DNA from: Caenorhabditis elegans
Lineage: Eukaryota; Nematoda; Chromadorea; Rhabditida; Rhabditidae
Direction: 5' to 3'
DNA: 64,000 nucleotides
Assembly (NCBI RefSeq): GCF_000002985.6
Contig: NC_003280.10
Span: 11,404,501 to 11,468,500 of the forward strand
Of this stretch, positions 25,773 to 36,762 are shown piece after piece. How positions within the stretch are numbered: position 1 is the stretch's first letter; each line of letters begins with the position of its first letter. The position numbers and the translations under genes are program-made. Below the pieces are notes generated by a model. The model was not told the DNA's origin. It made no database searches and saw nothing but the letters and a program-made list of their open reading frames with translations.

Positions 25773-27383
25773 TTAAATTGAATAGTATTCGATTACATTC
25801 AATCTCATATCATAAATAAAAATGTATTATTGCATTGAAATGCTATAAATATCAATATTATTACAGTCGTAGTTTGTTCTAATTTTTTTCCTAAACTTAT
25901 ATTATATTCGTATATCAGATCCAACCAAAGCAAAAAAAGAAGGGAACTCGAAAAGTTTTCCAGTATTAAAAAGCAGTTTTATTAGTATTGGAAATTGGTT
26001 ATAACAAATGATAAATTATAGTAATTACAGAGCCACTAGCCACTAGCCACTAGCCGCTAGCCACTGGGAAGACGTGACAGATGACATTGATGAACCGGAA
26101 AGAAGAAGACAAAGTTTGGTAAGAAGGAAAGGGAAAATAGGGAAAAAAATTAAACCAAATGCTACCTAATAAAAATCTACTAACACTTCAGGAAAAATCA
26201 AAAAAATATGGAATTTAACACAATTTTTCTGATAGCTCCTTCCGAATCTTCTTTCCCGGTTGTTCAAAGCCTTTTGCATTTGGCTAGCCACGAGCTGATT
26301 CTTCATACAACATTTGATCCATCCAGGGTTACTGAGCTTCTTCTCGAGTTCGTCATTCGAGAGCTTGATTTCACGGGATGAAATTTTAGAGATTAGTTTA
26401 AAAATGACAGTATTTAATACGTTTTTTGGCCTGAGATTATACTTTTCACGGCCACTTAAACATTTTGTAACTAACAGCAAAGAAATCAGTAAGTTACTCG
26501 AAAATCCCAAAAAATAAAGACGTACTCAGTGGTTATGATCACAGCAGCCAGATGTTCAGTGAGTTGCCGACGAGGTGAGAGGAATGGCTCCATCTTGAGA
26601 ATGTTTTCCAAAGAGTATAACATTTCTTGATCTCCAATTTTTCTCTACAAGACATCTGCATCATTCTCATTCACACGAATCGTCAGCACATAGGTGTTAT
26701 GTCCGAACATCATCGGATCGTGGCGAACTAAAGTAATGCCGTCTCTGCAAAAAGAAAAAAGCTCGAAAAATAATTTTATTTTTGGAATAAGATACTCAAA
26801 TTTCACAATGAGACTTCTTTTGAAACATGAAAAACACGTTTTTTGCAAACTTTCAATGATTTTAAAAATTCCAAAAAAGATGGAAAAAAATAATTTTTCA
26901 AAAATCTGATTTTTCTTTTATTTTCATTTAAAATTTTACACTACTTGTGAAAATTAGATTTAACATTTTTTGGCTCCAGTGTTCTTTCTCAACTTTTTGA
27001 GATGTATCAATGTAAGATTCCGGTGTTTCAGGGCAATTTCCGTTGTCATACTATTTATACATTGTCTCCCTAGATTTCTTTCCCACGGAGTTTGAAAGTT
27101 GGAACATATAGGTATATATATATAGATGTTACAAGTTCACGACGCAGCGGTGATATATCCCGCCTATTTACAGCCACCAGGAGAGACTATAAATACAAGA
27201 ATAAACATTTTTAAAAATGTTTATTCTTGAATGCTGCAAAATTTAAAAGACTTTTGAATTCTTAAGGTTCTTGTATCCAAATTTTTCTCGAAATTTCTTG
27301 CATTTTCTACTTTGATAATTATCCTTATTTGAAATGTACCTTCTCAAACCTAATTCTTTATTTTCAGAAAACTCTCCTAGGAG
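25773..27383. other. Intergenic region with a decayed coding segment
   Basis: It contains a short 9-bp tandem array (AGCCACTAG units, about 26030-26065), the relic coding segment described separately, an (AT)n run near 27112-27123, and a short inverted repeat at about 27205-27232 (ATAAACATTTTTAAAAATGTTTAT). A TTTTCAG acceptor sits at 27361-27367, before the next ATG. Confidence 0.5.
26166..26748 (-). pseudogene. Decayed coding segment (unidentified)
   Basis: On the minus strand a TTTTGCAG acceptor near 26749 opens a frame reading DGITLVRHDPMMFGHNTYVL and continuing to about 26523. A TAG stop interrupts it near 26647, after which the same frame reads on (IGDQEMLYSLENILKMEPFL). A second coding-like stretch at about 26250-26370 reads SNDELEKKLSNPGW. 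The codon-like quality on both sides of the stop suggests a broken gene. I do not recognise the family. It could also be two exons with a splice I have missed. Confidence 0.35.
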
Positions 27384-28205
27384 ATGTGTAAACTCGCTTT
27401 CACAACACCCACGTTCATTCAAGATCTCACCAAGGACCAACTTCTCCAGTTGGTAGAGGCACAGAGCAAGGAGTTGACACTGATGGAGACTCAAAAAGAT
27501 GAAGCCATCAAGCGGGCCAAATTGCTGAAACATGAGCTCGGGCAATCTGGAAATGTGGGAATTGTAGAATTCTACAGACGCGCTGTAATGTTTATGGAAA
27601 ATCAACTGATTGAAAAAGATGCAGTGATTGAAAAAAATAATCATGTTATAGCTATCAATGGAGCAAAAATCGAGGACAATAAGAAGAGGATTCAAGAAGA
27701 AATGTGGAAGAAGGTGAAGGTATTGGAAGATGCTTTTGATGAAAAAGTTGAAGAGAATAATGAGGTCATCAAAAACCAGAAGGAAAGTATCGACAAGATG
27801 CGCATTTCGAGAACAGAAACATCAGAGGAGCACAAGGAATTGGTCAAGAAGATCAATCAAAAAATGAAAGATACGGAGACAGCTTGTAGAAGATATGAGG
27901 CCAACACGACGCATCTAACTGCTGAACTCCATCAGACCAAAGAAACTCTTCAACTTGTGGAGAAATCTCTGAAAATGCAGACAAACTGGATTGACACTTT
28001 CCTATTCGAACATTCTAAAATGATTAGTGAAGTATGGGTGACTAATCAGAAGATGGCAGTGCAATCGAAACAATCTGAAGATCAGCTGGAAGTCTTGAAA
28101 AAGAAGAAAGACGTTTTGAAAGCTAAGCAGGCTGCGCAAGAGTTGGAATTGGAGAATTTGAGACTGAGACTGAGAGACGTGGAAAGTCTCGGAGAACTTT
28201 TCTAA
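27384..28205 (+). CDS. Coiled-coil protein, copy 1
   Basis: This is a single-exon gene of 273 residues starting at the first ATG after a TTTTCAG acceptor at 27367. It is rich in Glu, Lys and Gln with heptad-like spacing from about residue 10 to 260, so it is probably a long coiled coil. There is no signal peptide or membrane segment. It shares two blocks with the single-exon gene at 29742: an N-terminal VEFYRRAV block (near residue 56) and a C-terminal LELENLRLRLRD block just before the stop. Function is unknown; the pair looks like a nematode-specific duplication. Confidence 0.8.
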   Translation: MCKLAFTTPTFIQDLTKDQLLQLVEAQSKELTLMETQKDEAIKRAKLLKHELGQSGNVGIVEFYRRAVMFMENQLIEKDAVIEKNNHVIAINGAKIEDNKKRIQEEMWKKVKVLEDAFDEKVEENNEVIKNQKESIDKMRISRTETSEEHKELVKKINQKMKDTETACRRYEANTTHLTAELHQTKETLQLVEKSLKMQTNWIDTFLFEHSKMISEVWVTNQKMAVQSKQSEDQLEVLKKKKDVLKAKQAAQELELENLRLRLRDVESLGELF

Positions 28206-29741
28206 ATCATGAATATATTTAATATGTGATGTTTTTTATTCATTTTTGTAATAAAATTTTTTTCTGAATATAGTGTTCGAAAGCAACAGTATTTTTGAGA
28301 GTTTACGAAAAAAAAAACAATTTGAAATTTAACCTTTCAATAATGGTCTCTCAGGAAACTTAAAGAAGTTCCAGGAACTTTAAGAGCTCACCATAACCCT
28401 AGTTTTCAAGCTTCAAAGCTGTAAATTCATTAGAAATTGTTTCAAAGCATGGGTATGGTTTCTTGTTCGGTAGAAATACAGTGCCAGGGCTTCATCTCGT
28501 GAGACTGTTTTTGACAACGTTTACTGATTCTGCCGTATCTCGAAAACTAAATTTTTTCAGGAAATATTGTTAAAGTGAAATAGTCTTCATACTACTTGTG
28601 ATTGTTTATGTCTATTTACTTTGTTCTGAAAAAACCAGCAAAAAAGTTATGGGAGATTAAACTTGAATAGTGTACTGCCACGCCTCGAACATTTCTCGCA
28701 AACGATGAATTTTTTTTCCTGAATTTTGATATCGGTTTTGAATATAGTTTAATTGTGATTTTACATGTGTTATTTCTAGAAAATGCTCAAAAAAAACTAT
28801 TCGAACTAAGTAACCTGATTTTTGGTTGTAGCGGATGAGTGGTACCTAGTGAGCAACGAGTTTGCACTCCCATAACTTTTTTGCTGGATTTTTCAGAACA
28901 AAGTAAATAGACATAAACGATCACAAGTAGTATGAAGACTATTTCACTTTAACAATATTTCCTGAAAAAAATTAGTTTCCGAGATACGGCAGAATCAGTA
29001 AACGTTGTCAAAAACGGTCTCACGAGATGTCGGCCGCTGTATTTTTTGTCCTGGCACTGATAAAACATTTAAACAACTGAATACAAGTAGATGTAATTAT
29101 GAATAATACTTCATCAGTTGAACTTTTTTCGATAACAATTCTAGTTTTAAACTTGTGCTCGTTTGGAAAATTTGTAAATTTATCAAAAATCGAAAACGGG
29201 ATAAGTTTTTGGCCGGCACTGTAGATAATCCAAATTGAAATTGCAAGGATGTTCATTGGTAAATAGGGTTAGGCAATTATTTGTACGTAAAGTCTTATTT
29301 TTAGTATCGGGTCACTTAGAAGGTCTACTACCCAGCAATCTCTTCTCCTCAGGAGTCCTACCAGCAGTTTTTGCTTGTTGATGTACCAACTAACACATGA
29401 GGTTCCAATTTTCCCTTGTCAGAAAGGGTTAACAATCTTCACATCATCTCCTCAGAGCCATAAACTGTAAACCCATCTGGTGACATAACTAGGGCATATG
29501 TAAACTCCGTCCATTTCCGGAACGCTGGATGGACAATCAATCGATATCTCAAGAACGGTAATTCTTGATTCTACTCTTTGCTCCATTATTGTTTTTCTCC
29601 ATCGTGAGCAGTCGTCTATTTTTTAAGTCCTGGCTGTTCTTTTTTCAACTTTCAATTAAAATTTTCTTTTCTTTAGTTGTGTGTTTTTTCCAAGTTCTCA
29701 AGTCTACCTTTTAATTTTCCAGAATACTATCAAGTATCGAA
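28206..29741. other. Intergenic region with an inverted repeat
   Basis: Apart from the hairpin repeat listed separately (28479-29059), I see no coding exon. A short copy of the repeat end (GGCCGGCACTGTAG) recurs near 29210. A TTTTCCAG acceptor at about 29715-29722 precedes the next ATG. Confidence 0.6.
28479..29059. repeat. Inverted repeat, arms about 180 bp, loop about 210 bp
   Basis: The left arm (28479-28655, CAGTGCCAG to TTATGGGAG) is matched in reverse complement by the right arm (28867-29059, CTCCCATAA to CTGGCACTG), with some mismatches and indels. Terminal CAGTGCCAG/CTGGCACTG ends suggest a MITE-like element. It lies between the two coiled-coil paralogues. Confidence 0.85.
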
Positions 29742-30458
29742 ATGTTCGCTCACCCAGCCAATACTTCAGCTGCCAGCGATAATGTTTCAAAGGCAAAACT
29801 TCTCAAAATGCTGAACGCCGAGAGAAAGGAGAATGCTTCGAAAGATCAACTCATCGAGTCTCTGAAAAATCAATTGGCTTCCGGAGGATCCCAAAAGATC
29901 ATGGAGTTCTACAGAACAAGTGTCGAGGATCTTCAAACCAAAGTGATGAGACAAGAAACAATTATTATGGAGCAGAGTAAAACCATTGAGATGTTGTCTA
30001 TTGAACGAAGTAAATCAGTTAAGGTTCACGAGGATCAGATCAATGAGATGCAGGAAGTTATGGACAAGAAGGTTAAACAATTGGAAGAAAATTACGAGGA
30101 GAGACTGAAAGAGTCAGGTAACGAATCAACTGCTTCGTTTGACAAGGAATCCAGAGATGATTCATTGGAAGATTTTGTTGAAGTTTCCATCAACGAGATT
30201 CTTGAAACTGCGGAATCAAAGAGGAAGCTCAAAGAAAGAATCAATCATATGGAGACTCATTGTATGACAATGCTCAAAGAAACAATGGAAGATAATAAGC
30301 TCTATTCTGCACAACTCAAGGATCAAAAGAAACAATTTGAAGTACTTCAAAACGAGAAGGCTCAATGGGAAAAGAAGGAGATCCAACAAACAATGGAATT
30401 GGAAAATTTGAGGTTGAGACTGAGAGACATTGTGAGTCTCGAAAATTTAATTCTGTAA
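29742..30458 (+). CDS. Coiled-coil protein, copy 2
   Basis: This is a single-exon gene of 238 residues. The start follows a TTTTCCAG acceptor by about 20 bases. It is predicted to be almost entirely coiled coil from about residue 20 to 235, with many Glu/Lys/Gln/Met residues and no signal peptide. It shares an IMEFYRTSV block (near residue 53) and a MELENLRLRLRD block near its end with the gene at 27384. The middle parts diverge strongly. The function is not recognised. Confidence 0.8.
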   Translation: MFAHPANTSAASDNVSKAKLLKMLNAERKENASKDQLIESLKNQLASGGSQKIMEFYRTSVEDLQTKVMRQETIIMEQSKTIEMLSIERSKSVKVHEDQINEMQEVMDKKVKQLEENYEERLKESGNESTASFDKESRDDSLEDFVEVSINEILETAESKRKLKERINHMETHCMTMLKETMEDNKLYSAQLKDQKKQFEVLQNEKAQWEKKEIQQTMELENLRLRLRDIVSLENLIL

Positions 30459-30779
30459 TAATTATTATATCATTTGTTATTTTTAATTCCAAATTCTAAT
30501 AAAACTTTTTTTATAAAATGTTTTTTGTTTGATGGAAGTTACGGCAGTAAGAACAATTACACTCATATTTAAATGCAATACTTATTTTTTCTATAGAAAA
30601 AGCACATTTCCATTGAAGCAAAAAAAGTCAGTTTTATCTCCTTCAAGTTGCTCATTATTTGCTGGATCAATTTTTGAAGGTTGACATTTGAAACAAACAC
30701 TATTAAAAACTCCAGATATACAAGTTTATTACCACCTAATCGTGGAAGAGCAAATTCAAAAACCATCAAAAACACAAAA
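30459..30779. other. Convergent 3' region
   Basis: This is the short space between the coiled-coil gene stop and the vha-6 stop on the other strand. AATAAAA at about 30499 could be a plus-strand poly(A) signal. No coding feature is seen. Confidence 0.6.
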
Positions 30780-33700
30780 CTACTGATCGAGTCCCTCGTA
30801 AACGCGAATAATTTTGGTGAAGCAGAATGGCTCGAACTGGATTCCGGTACCTCCGTAGAATTTCGACTGGAACTCGACCCAATGAAGACGGATTGCGTGA
30901 AGGAAGGCGGAAAGACCCTCCATAAGAATGAGAATACAGACGGAAAGAATGGAGAAGATGAAGTAGAAGAGAATGGTGATTGCTGCAGATCCTCCCCATC
31001 CACCCATTGTCAATGACATACGGAGAACCATTGTCCAGAGAACGTCGGAAAGCTCTGAAAATTGTGGAATGAGTTGTTTGTGTAATCACCTAATAAAACT
31101 TACGTGCGTGAGCAAGTGAAAGAGCCCAAAGACGGAGGTATGAAGCAGTGTGGGAAACGCATCCGAGAACGAACTCAATAGTGTGAATAGCTTGATGCAC
31201 CATGATGTCACCGAAGTTGAACTCTCCGTGTTCATCAGGACCATGTCCCAAATCAATGTGAAGTCCGCGGGAGTGTCTCCAACGAATGTAGAATGGCTTG
31301 ACGAGAAGCATAACTGGAACAGATACAACGGCGATGAGCAGGAGGATAAGTTCAACGAGGGATTGATTTGGATACCACTGCTGGAGATAACATTGGTCGT
31401 TGATGGTGTAGGTCACATTTTGTCCATTAACAATGACCCATTCTTTTCCAGCTGCGGTGCCGACGTCGTGAGCGAAGCTTGCCTAAAAGAAATCAACAAT
31501 CTCTCAAAGGATGGCAATTTGACTTACATCTCTGCTCTTGACCATGAACATATTGATAAGACCGATAAGAAGAGACGGGGCACAGTTGGATCCTGGATAC
31601 AATCTTCCGAAGATATAGGCTGGCTTGACGTAGAAGAAGATCCATTTCATGAGTACTTGAAGGCACAGATACACGAAAATACAACCAAGGAATAAGCATT
31701 GTGGGATGAAAACGAAAACGATGTCAACGACAGATCGGTTTCCGCTGAAAATATGAAAGTTTAATATACTAGAGAATCTGCGCGACTTACATATGATTCA
31801 TGAGTGAGAGCATAATTCCGAACGCCATTTGAGAAATACCGAGAAGAATAGACGTCTTCATTTTCATTGGATTCAAGAAGTTCAATCTATTGATAGCCAA
31901 ATTCCAGACTGGATCAACTCCAAATGGATACGGTCCGTAGTCGTGGTTGAATGCAATCTCTGGTGGGAATGTCAGCGAGAGATCGGTATTAGAATCAGCT
32001 CCTTGAGCATCCATGTTTGCGAGAAGTGTTTGATTGTATGGATTTACCCAGCTTGAACCAAATATGTTGACAGACTTTGAGTAGAAATCGTTGTAAATGA
32101 ATCCTGTGTAAATGGCAAACATTCCCATAAGCAAGACAACATATCGACCTCCAAAGAAAGTGTTGAAAATCTCATCCTTGATCTTCATGGAGATGAGCTT
32201 CTTCTCAAAAATAACAAACGCAGAAGCAGCGATAAGCATGATAATTCCATGTCCAGCGTCTCCGAACATGACAGCGAAAAGGAATGGGAAAGAGATAATG
32301 GTCCATGGAGCTGGATTAACTTCTCGATAGTTGGCAATACCGTATGCATCGACAATATTTTGGAATCCTTGGGTGAACTTGTTCAGTTTGAAATAAGTTG
32401 GTGGGTACTTATCGGTTTCCATTTCGTTGAGAATTGCCGGAACTGTGGAGCCAGAGTGGATGGTTCCCATGTGAAGTGAGTTCTTCACTTGACCGATGTC
32501 GGCTTCTGGGACCCAACACTCAGCGATCAAACATTTTTGAGTAACATCAACGGAGAACATGTTGAGAGTGTGGAAGATGGATTTCAGCTTCAGAAGCATT
32601 ATTCCCCATTTTCTCAAGTTAGTTGCAGCTGCATGGATGCATTTTGATCGATAATCCAATGTCTTCTCAATAACGGCCTTCATGTCAGTTGTCTGAACTT
32701 TGATGTTCAGAAGCAACTTGGTTCTTTCCGCTGGATTCTCTGGAACTGTGTAGCACTTTGCCTGGAATCCATCGCAGATCTTCTTGACCTTGGCACGAAG
32801 TTGCTCTCCTGAGAAGAAAAGAATGAAGACACATTTGTCCTCGAACTCGTTCGAGAAGAGTTCGGTTTGCTCTTGAATTTGAATGAATTTTGCGAAAACC
32901 TTGGCGCGTGACAGTCTCCAAAGGAAACGCTCGAATGCGATGGCCTTGGAACGCTTGACAACTCCGGTTACAAATCTGGAAATAGACTGAAATAAGAGAG
33001 ATCCTAATTTTTTAAAACTGACTTCAACTCCTTCTCATCCTTCACTGGCTTGTCAAACTCATCCTTCATCCCAAAACTAATTGGGCCAGCCTCTCCACGA
33101 GCAGCTTCCGAGATTGACATAGCAGCTTCTCTCTTGGAATGTGGATCCAACAAAGAGGTGACATGCTCCAGAACAGCTTTCATTTCAAGAAGCTGAACAT
33201 GGTTATTTTTGAGCACTTTACAGTTCTTGTTGATTTGAACGAGCTCCTCTTCAAGCTTCTCTAAGTTTGCCTCCATTTCTCCCATGTGTTTGGGCTGTGG
33301 AGCCGGAATATGCTCATCGTAGTCTGGAATTGGGACCAGATCCTTGGTGATTTCATCCTCGACGAAATCTGGAATTATGGTAATAAGTAAACATTAATTT
33401 TTTGCAGATGAATTTTCAGTTTTTGGATTAAATAATTGATTTATGACAAACTTTGCAAATTATATTTGTTTTTTTCACATTAGCTGAAAATGGACGTATT
33501 TGCACTTGAAAAATTATGAATTCTAGTTTACAGCAGTCAGCGAGTTTTTTTTTCGATTTTCATCTGAAATTGACAATTTGGATGATTATAAAATTCAAGA
33601 ACAATTGACTAAAATTTGTTCAAAATCCTCTTAGCCAGAATCCTATTCTTCGGGAAGCACACGCGCGCCGCGAGTAGGCACAAGGCAGGCAGGTAGGCAC

Positions 33701-33921
33701 TTTTGTACTTTGATCTAAAACTTACTAATCTTTCTCTCCATCTCATCACATCTTCTCACTTCGTTCACAAATTTTCTCGTGTACGCATTCTGTTCCTCAT
33801 TCAAATCGATGAACTGAGCCATGCCCAGCTCTCCCAACTCGGCGACACATTGATAGGCGGACTCGGATTGGAAGAAGATTTGGCACAATTTCATGTGCTC
33901 CGATCTATAGATCGAGCCCAT
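30780..33921 (-). CDS. vha-6: V-type proton ATPase 116 kDa subunit a
   Basis: Six exons join in phase: 33726-33921, 33023-33368, 31791-32975, 31528-31744, 31104-31482 and 30780-31054, giving 865 residues. This is subunit a of the V-ATPase membrane sector, which forms the proton half-channels. The N-terminal half is cytosolic ([18 protein letters not shown] early; [20 protein letters not shown] in the middle). The C-terminal half is multi-pass. The essential channel arginine lies in [14 protein letters not shown] (Arg near 765), and the GDAGHG loop is intact. In C. elegans VHA-6 is the apical intestinal isoform; a GATA-type site upstream fits this. An acceptor at about 33953-33955 suggests trans-splicing of the 5' end. 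The third exon of 1185 bases is unusually long for the window. Confidence 0.97.
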
Positions 33922-34797
33922 TTTTTATGGGTTTTGGTAGGTTTTAGTCGCCCTGAAATTAAACAATTTTATAACAAAAATCATTTGAAATGGACATCAG
34001 AAAGTTAGGAAAATGCGGAAAAATAGGAGAAACAAAAAATAAAGTGCTGCAGAACTAAAGACTGAAAACCGAAGACAATTTTTTAGTTCTTCATTGTCTT
34101 ATCAGTGCTCCGCTTTGCTGCTCCGTCAGGCACGTCAAAGAAGTCGATTATCAATATCAGACCGCCACCAATTTTTGTGTGGCCGGAGCTGCTCTGGAAT
34201 GATGGATGATGTATTGAGAAATGAAGATGAAGCCTTACAAGTTCAATTCGATATATACCTGCAATGATTCAATTGAAACAATATATACTGAATGACTAGG
34301 AAATGTGGGTGGTGGCAATACAGATAACATTGTTGGCTCATTGTTTTCATATCAGGTGGAGATTCTTTGTCGGTGTCTGTAATGCAATATTTTGTGAAGA
34401 ATGTAATATATATCGTCCTGGAAATTTTATATTATGGGGAAACAGAAATGTGCGATTTTCGAATAAAAAACCAATTGCGCTCCAGGGCAAATTGAAAATG
34501 CTTGTCATGCTATTAAGTTGGTCTCGCTACCAGACCTACCTGAATACATATGAGCTCTTTTGACTACAAATCTCATAAGATCGAACCTACATTTTAAAAT
34601 TTATCGAGAAAATGCCAAGATAGGCAATAGGCAGGCACGCGTTCTTTTTACCAAAGTCAGCATTTGAAACCAGAACATGAGAAATCAACCTTTTTATTGA
34701 CTATGATATGAATGATGCATTGAATATGATAAATGATGCATAAAATATGATTTAAAAAACCTATGTGAACAAAAGTATCGAGTAATAAATAGTATAC
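33922..34797. other. vha-6 upstream region
   Basis: It contains the vha-6 promoter and the 3' region of the phosphatase-like fragment. An ELT-2-type GATA site is at 34097-34106. AGGCAGGC-type repeat pieces occur near 34620-34640. No exon is seen. Confidence 0.6.
34097..34106 (-). promoter_or_regulatory. ELT-2/GATA-type site upstream of vha-6
   Basis: The minus strand reads ACTGATAAGA, the extended intestinal GATA-factor consensus, about 175 bp upstream of the vha-6 ATG. Intestinal expression of vha-6 is established knowledge; use of this site is inferred. Confidence 0.7.
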
Positions 34798-35554
34798 TTA
34801 ATGCAGTTCTGTGCTTGGATTCATCACTGGCAACGTTGAGCATGCTGGCAATATCTCCGTGAGATCAGCGAGGAAACGATTTATGTATTTGTTAACAGGA
34901 TCAGACTTTCCTCCGCGTTTGCGCTGAAATTTAAAATAATTACAGTTTATCTCTGAAGTAGCAACTTACCGAAATGTAGTCTAAAACGATTGCATATACA
35001 CCTGAATATTGTGGGAACGACTCGATTGCTCCAGGGCGCTGCTGTTTGATAGTTTTCATGATCTCGAAGATCTGAAATAATATTTTTGTAAAGCATTCAA
35101 ATAAATTTTTAGTTACATTAGGCTCAACTCCATTGTTCAGCTGGTGAATTGCGTAGAGCGCACCTATAAAGGTACATGCTCTACCAGAGCCAAAAGTGCT
35201 CACCACACACATTCCCAGGCTTCGAAATTGTTGCTCCGAGTGGAATTGATGGATCATTTTGATGATTGGAAGTGTTTCTGACACGTGTTTTTGATTCTAC
35301 GTTTGACCATCGATTGAAAAGTAGTGAATCGAAACAGGTTTGTATGAATTCGATTTCACTAGTTTAATATAAACTATTCAGGTTTTCGAAGCAGCCAATG
35401 AGCAGAAGAAGTCTGCGAAATCCATTCTTGAGCTTCACCCGGATTGTATTGACTCACTTGTGATGTATATTTTGATGTATAGTGTGTGATTTCTTTTGTG
35501 TGACACCTAATGTCAGTTAGTTGAATATTATTAAATCGAATGAATGGTAGTAAA
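34798..35554 (-). pseudogene. Truncated protein-tyrosine-phosphatase-like gene, catalytic Cys absent
   Basis: Four exon-like pieces join in phase: from about 35554 to 35439, then 35117-35277, 34970-35071 and 34798-34923. The first reads LTDIRCHTKEITHYTSKY, matching the region before the PTP WPD loop. The second carries the signature region as VVSTFGSGRACTFIGALYAI, where active PTPs have HCSAGxGRTG. The arginine is kept but the nucleophilic Cys is not. The third reads FEIMKTIKQQRPGAIES, the usual QRPG helix. The N-terminal two thirds of a PTP domain and a start ATG are missing upstream. It is therefore a relic, a partial gene or a very divergent pseudophosphatase. Splice sites are intact, so transcription is possible. 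Confidence 0.6.
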
Positions 35555-36452
35555 CTATAAAATGCGTTTTTTATATTGTTACAAAAAACCAAAATGTAGG
35601 AATCAAACTTGTCTTAAAACGAAAGTTTTTGTAGAATGACATAGAATGTGAACCTTTAAGGATTACTGTTATTTAGAACTTTTTTGGTTTTCAATTTCAT
35701 CTGTTCCCTTAATATTCTATGAGATTTTTAGTTATTTCGTGTGGAAATAGTCGAAATTTTGAGGAATCAGATGGAAAACTGAAAAAGCATTCATAATTTC
35801 GCAAAATTGAAAGTTCTAAACTACATTAATTGTTAAATGTAGATTTACGATAATCAACATGCACCCCGTTATTTCGGAGTGTCGTTTCTTTGCGCGAGTT
35901 CGAATTATTTTTTTTTGTTGTTTCCGCGAATTTCTGCAATTTATGCTCCTCATTTTGGTTACGAATACATTTTCAAGTATTTTTGTGATTTTCTGATCTA
36001 TATTTAGTATTCTGCGCTAGTTGATCACACGCGCGCGCACCAATAACTCGATTTTCCGGCATTATGGCAGCTCACACAGATCTCACCCGTCCATCTGCCG
36101 CCATTCGCCACTTTCACTCCTTTTTCACTCTCTTCATCTCATTGTCTATGCATGTGTGTATGGAGTTTCTTACCAATTTCTCATTTATACAGCGGCTGTT
36201 GCGTTCGGGACACGCATCGTGCTTTTGTTTTCGCGTATAGTTCTCTTAGCTCACTTTCTCGTTTGTTTGCCTTGCGATCGTTAAAATGATGACGCTTTTT
36301 TGTTGAAAAATAATGTGATTCATTTTTCTTTATTTATTCCAACTATTCAGCTAGGAGAATTCTCTGGAACTTTTTTGGAAATTAAAAATTAAAAATCAGA
36401 TATTTTTTGCGGCAGTTGGTTAGTCTATCTCTCAAGAACATGCACTCTTCTC
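35555..36452. other. Intergenic region left of the palindrome
   Basis: No coding exon is seen. A weak imperfect inverted repeat lies at about 35670-35820. The stretch 36000-36280 is less AT-rich and may be promoter-like. Confidence 0.5.
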
Positions 36453-36689
36453 ACTAGGGAATGACCAGAATAAATGGAGCGATATTCAAAAAAAAAATAT
36501 TGTATCGGAAAGCTGACATTCTCTACTATAAGAATATGACTGAAATTTTTGCCCGTTCGGGCTGGAAATCTGAAATTTTTACGTCTGAAATTCTACACTG
36601 AAATCAGTGCATTTCCTATGGTTAACAGTGGATTTTTGTCTCTGGCGCCAACAGAAGTCTCACCACAATGGTGGAAGGGCGAAAACATC

Positions 36690-36762
36690 GGTTCGGTGGT
36701 CGAGTGGTGAACGCGTTCGCCTCTTGAGCAGAAGTTTGTGGGTTCGGTTCCCATACATGGTT
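36690..36762 (+). repeat. tRNA-like segment in the left palindrome arm
   Basis: Box A (TGGTCGAGTGG, 36697-36707) and box B (GGTTCGGTTCC, 36741-36751) match pol III tRNA promoter consensus at normal spacing. The T arm can pair (TGGG/CCCA), but the acceptor stem does not close, so this is tRNA-derived rather than a working tRNA. Confidence 0.6.

Noticed and set aside
31150-31695. 181-residue plus-strand open frame
   Set aside because: It is antisense to vha-6 exons and intron; the minus strand has a full conserved V-ATPase reading.
36690-36762. Functional tRNA gene
   Set aside because: Boxes A and B are good but the acceptor stem does not pair and the anticodon stem is imperfect.
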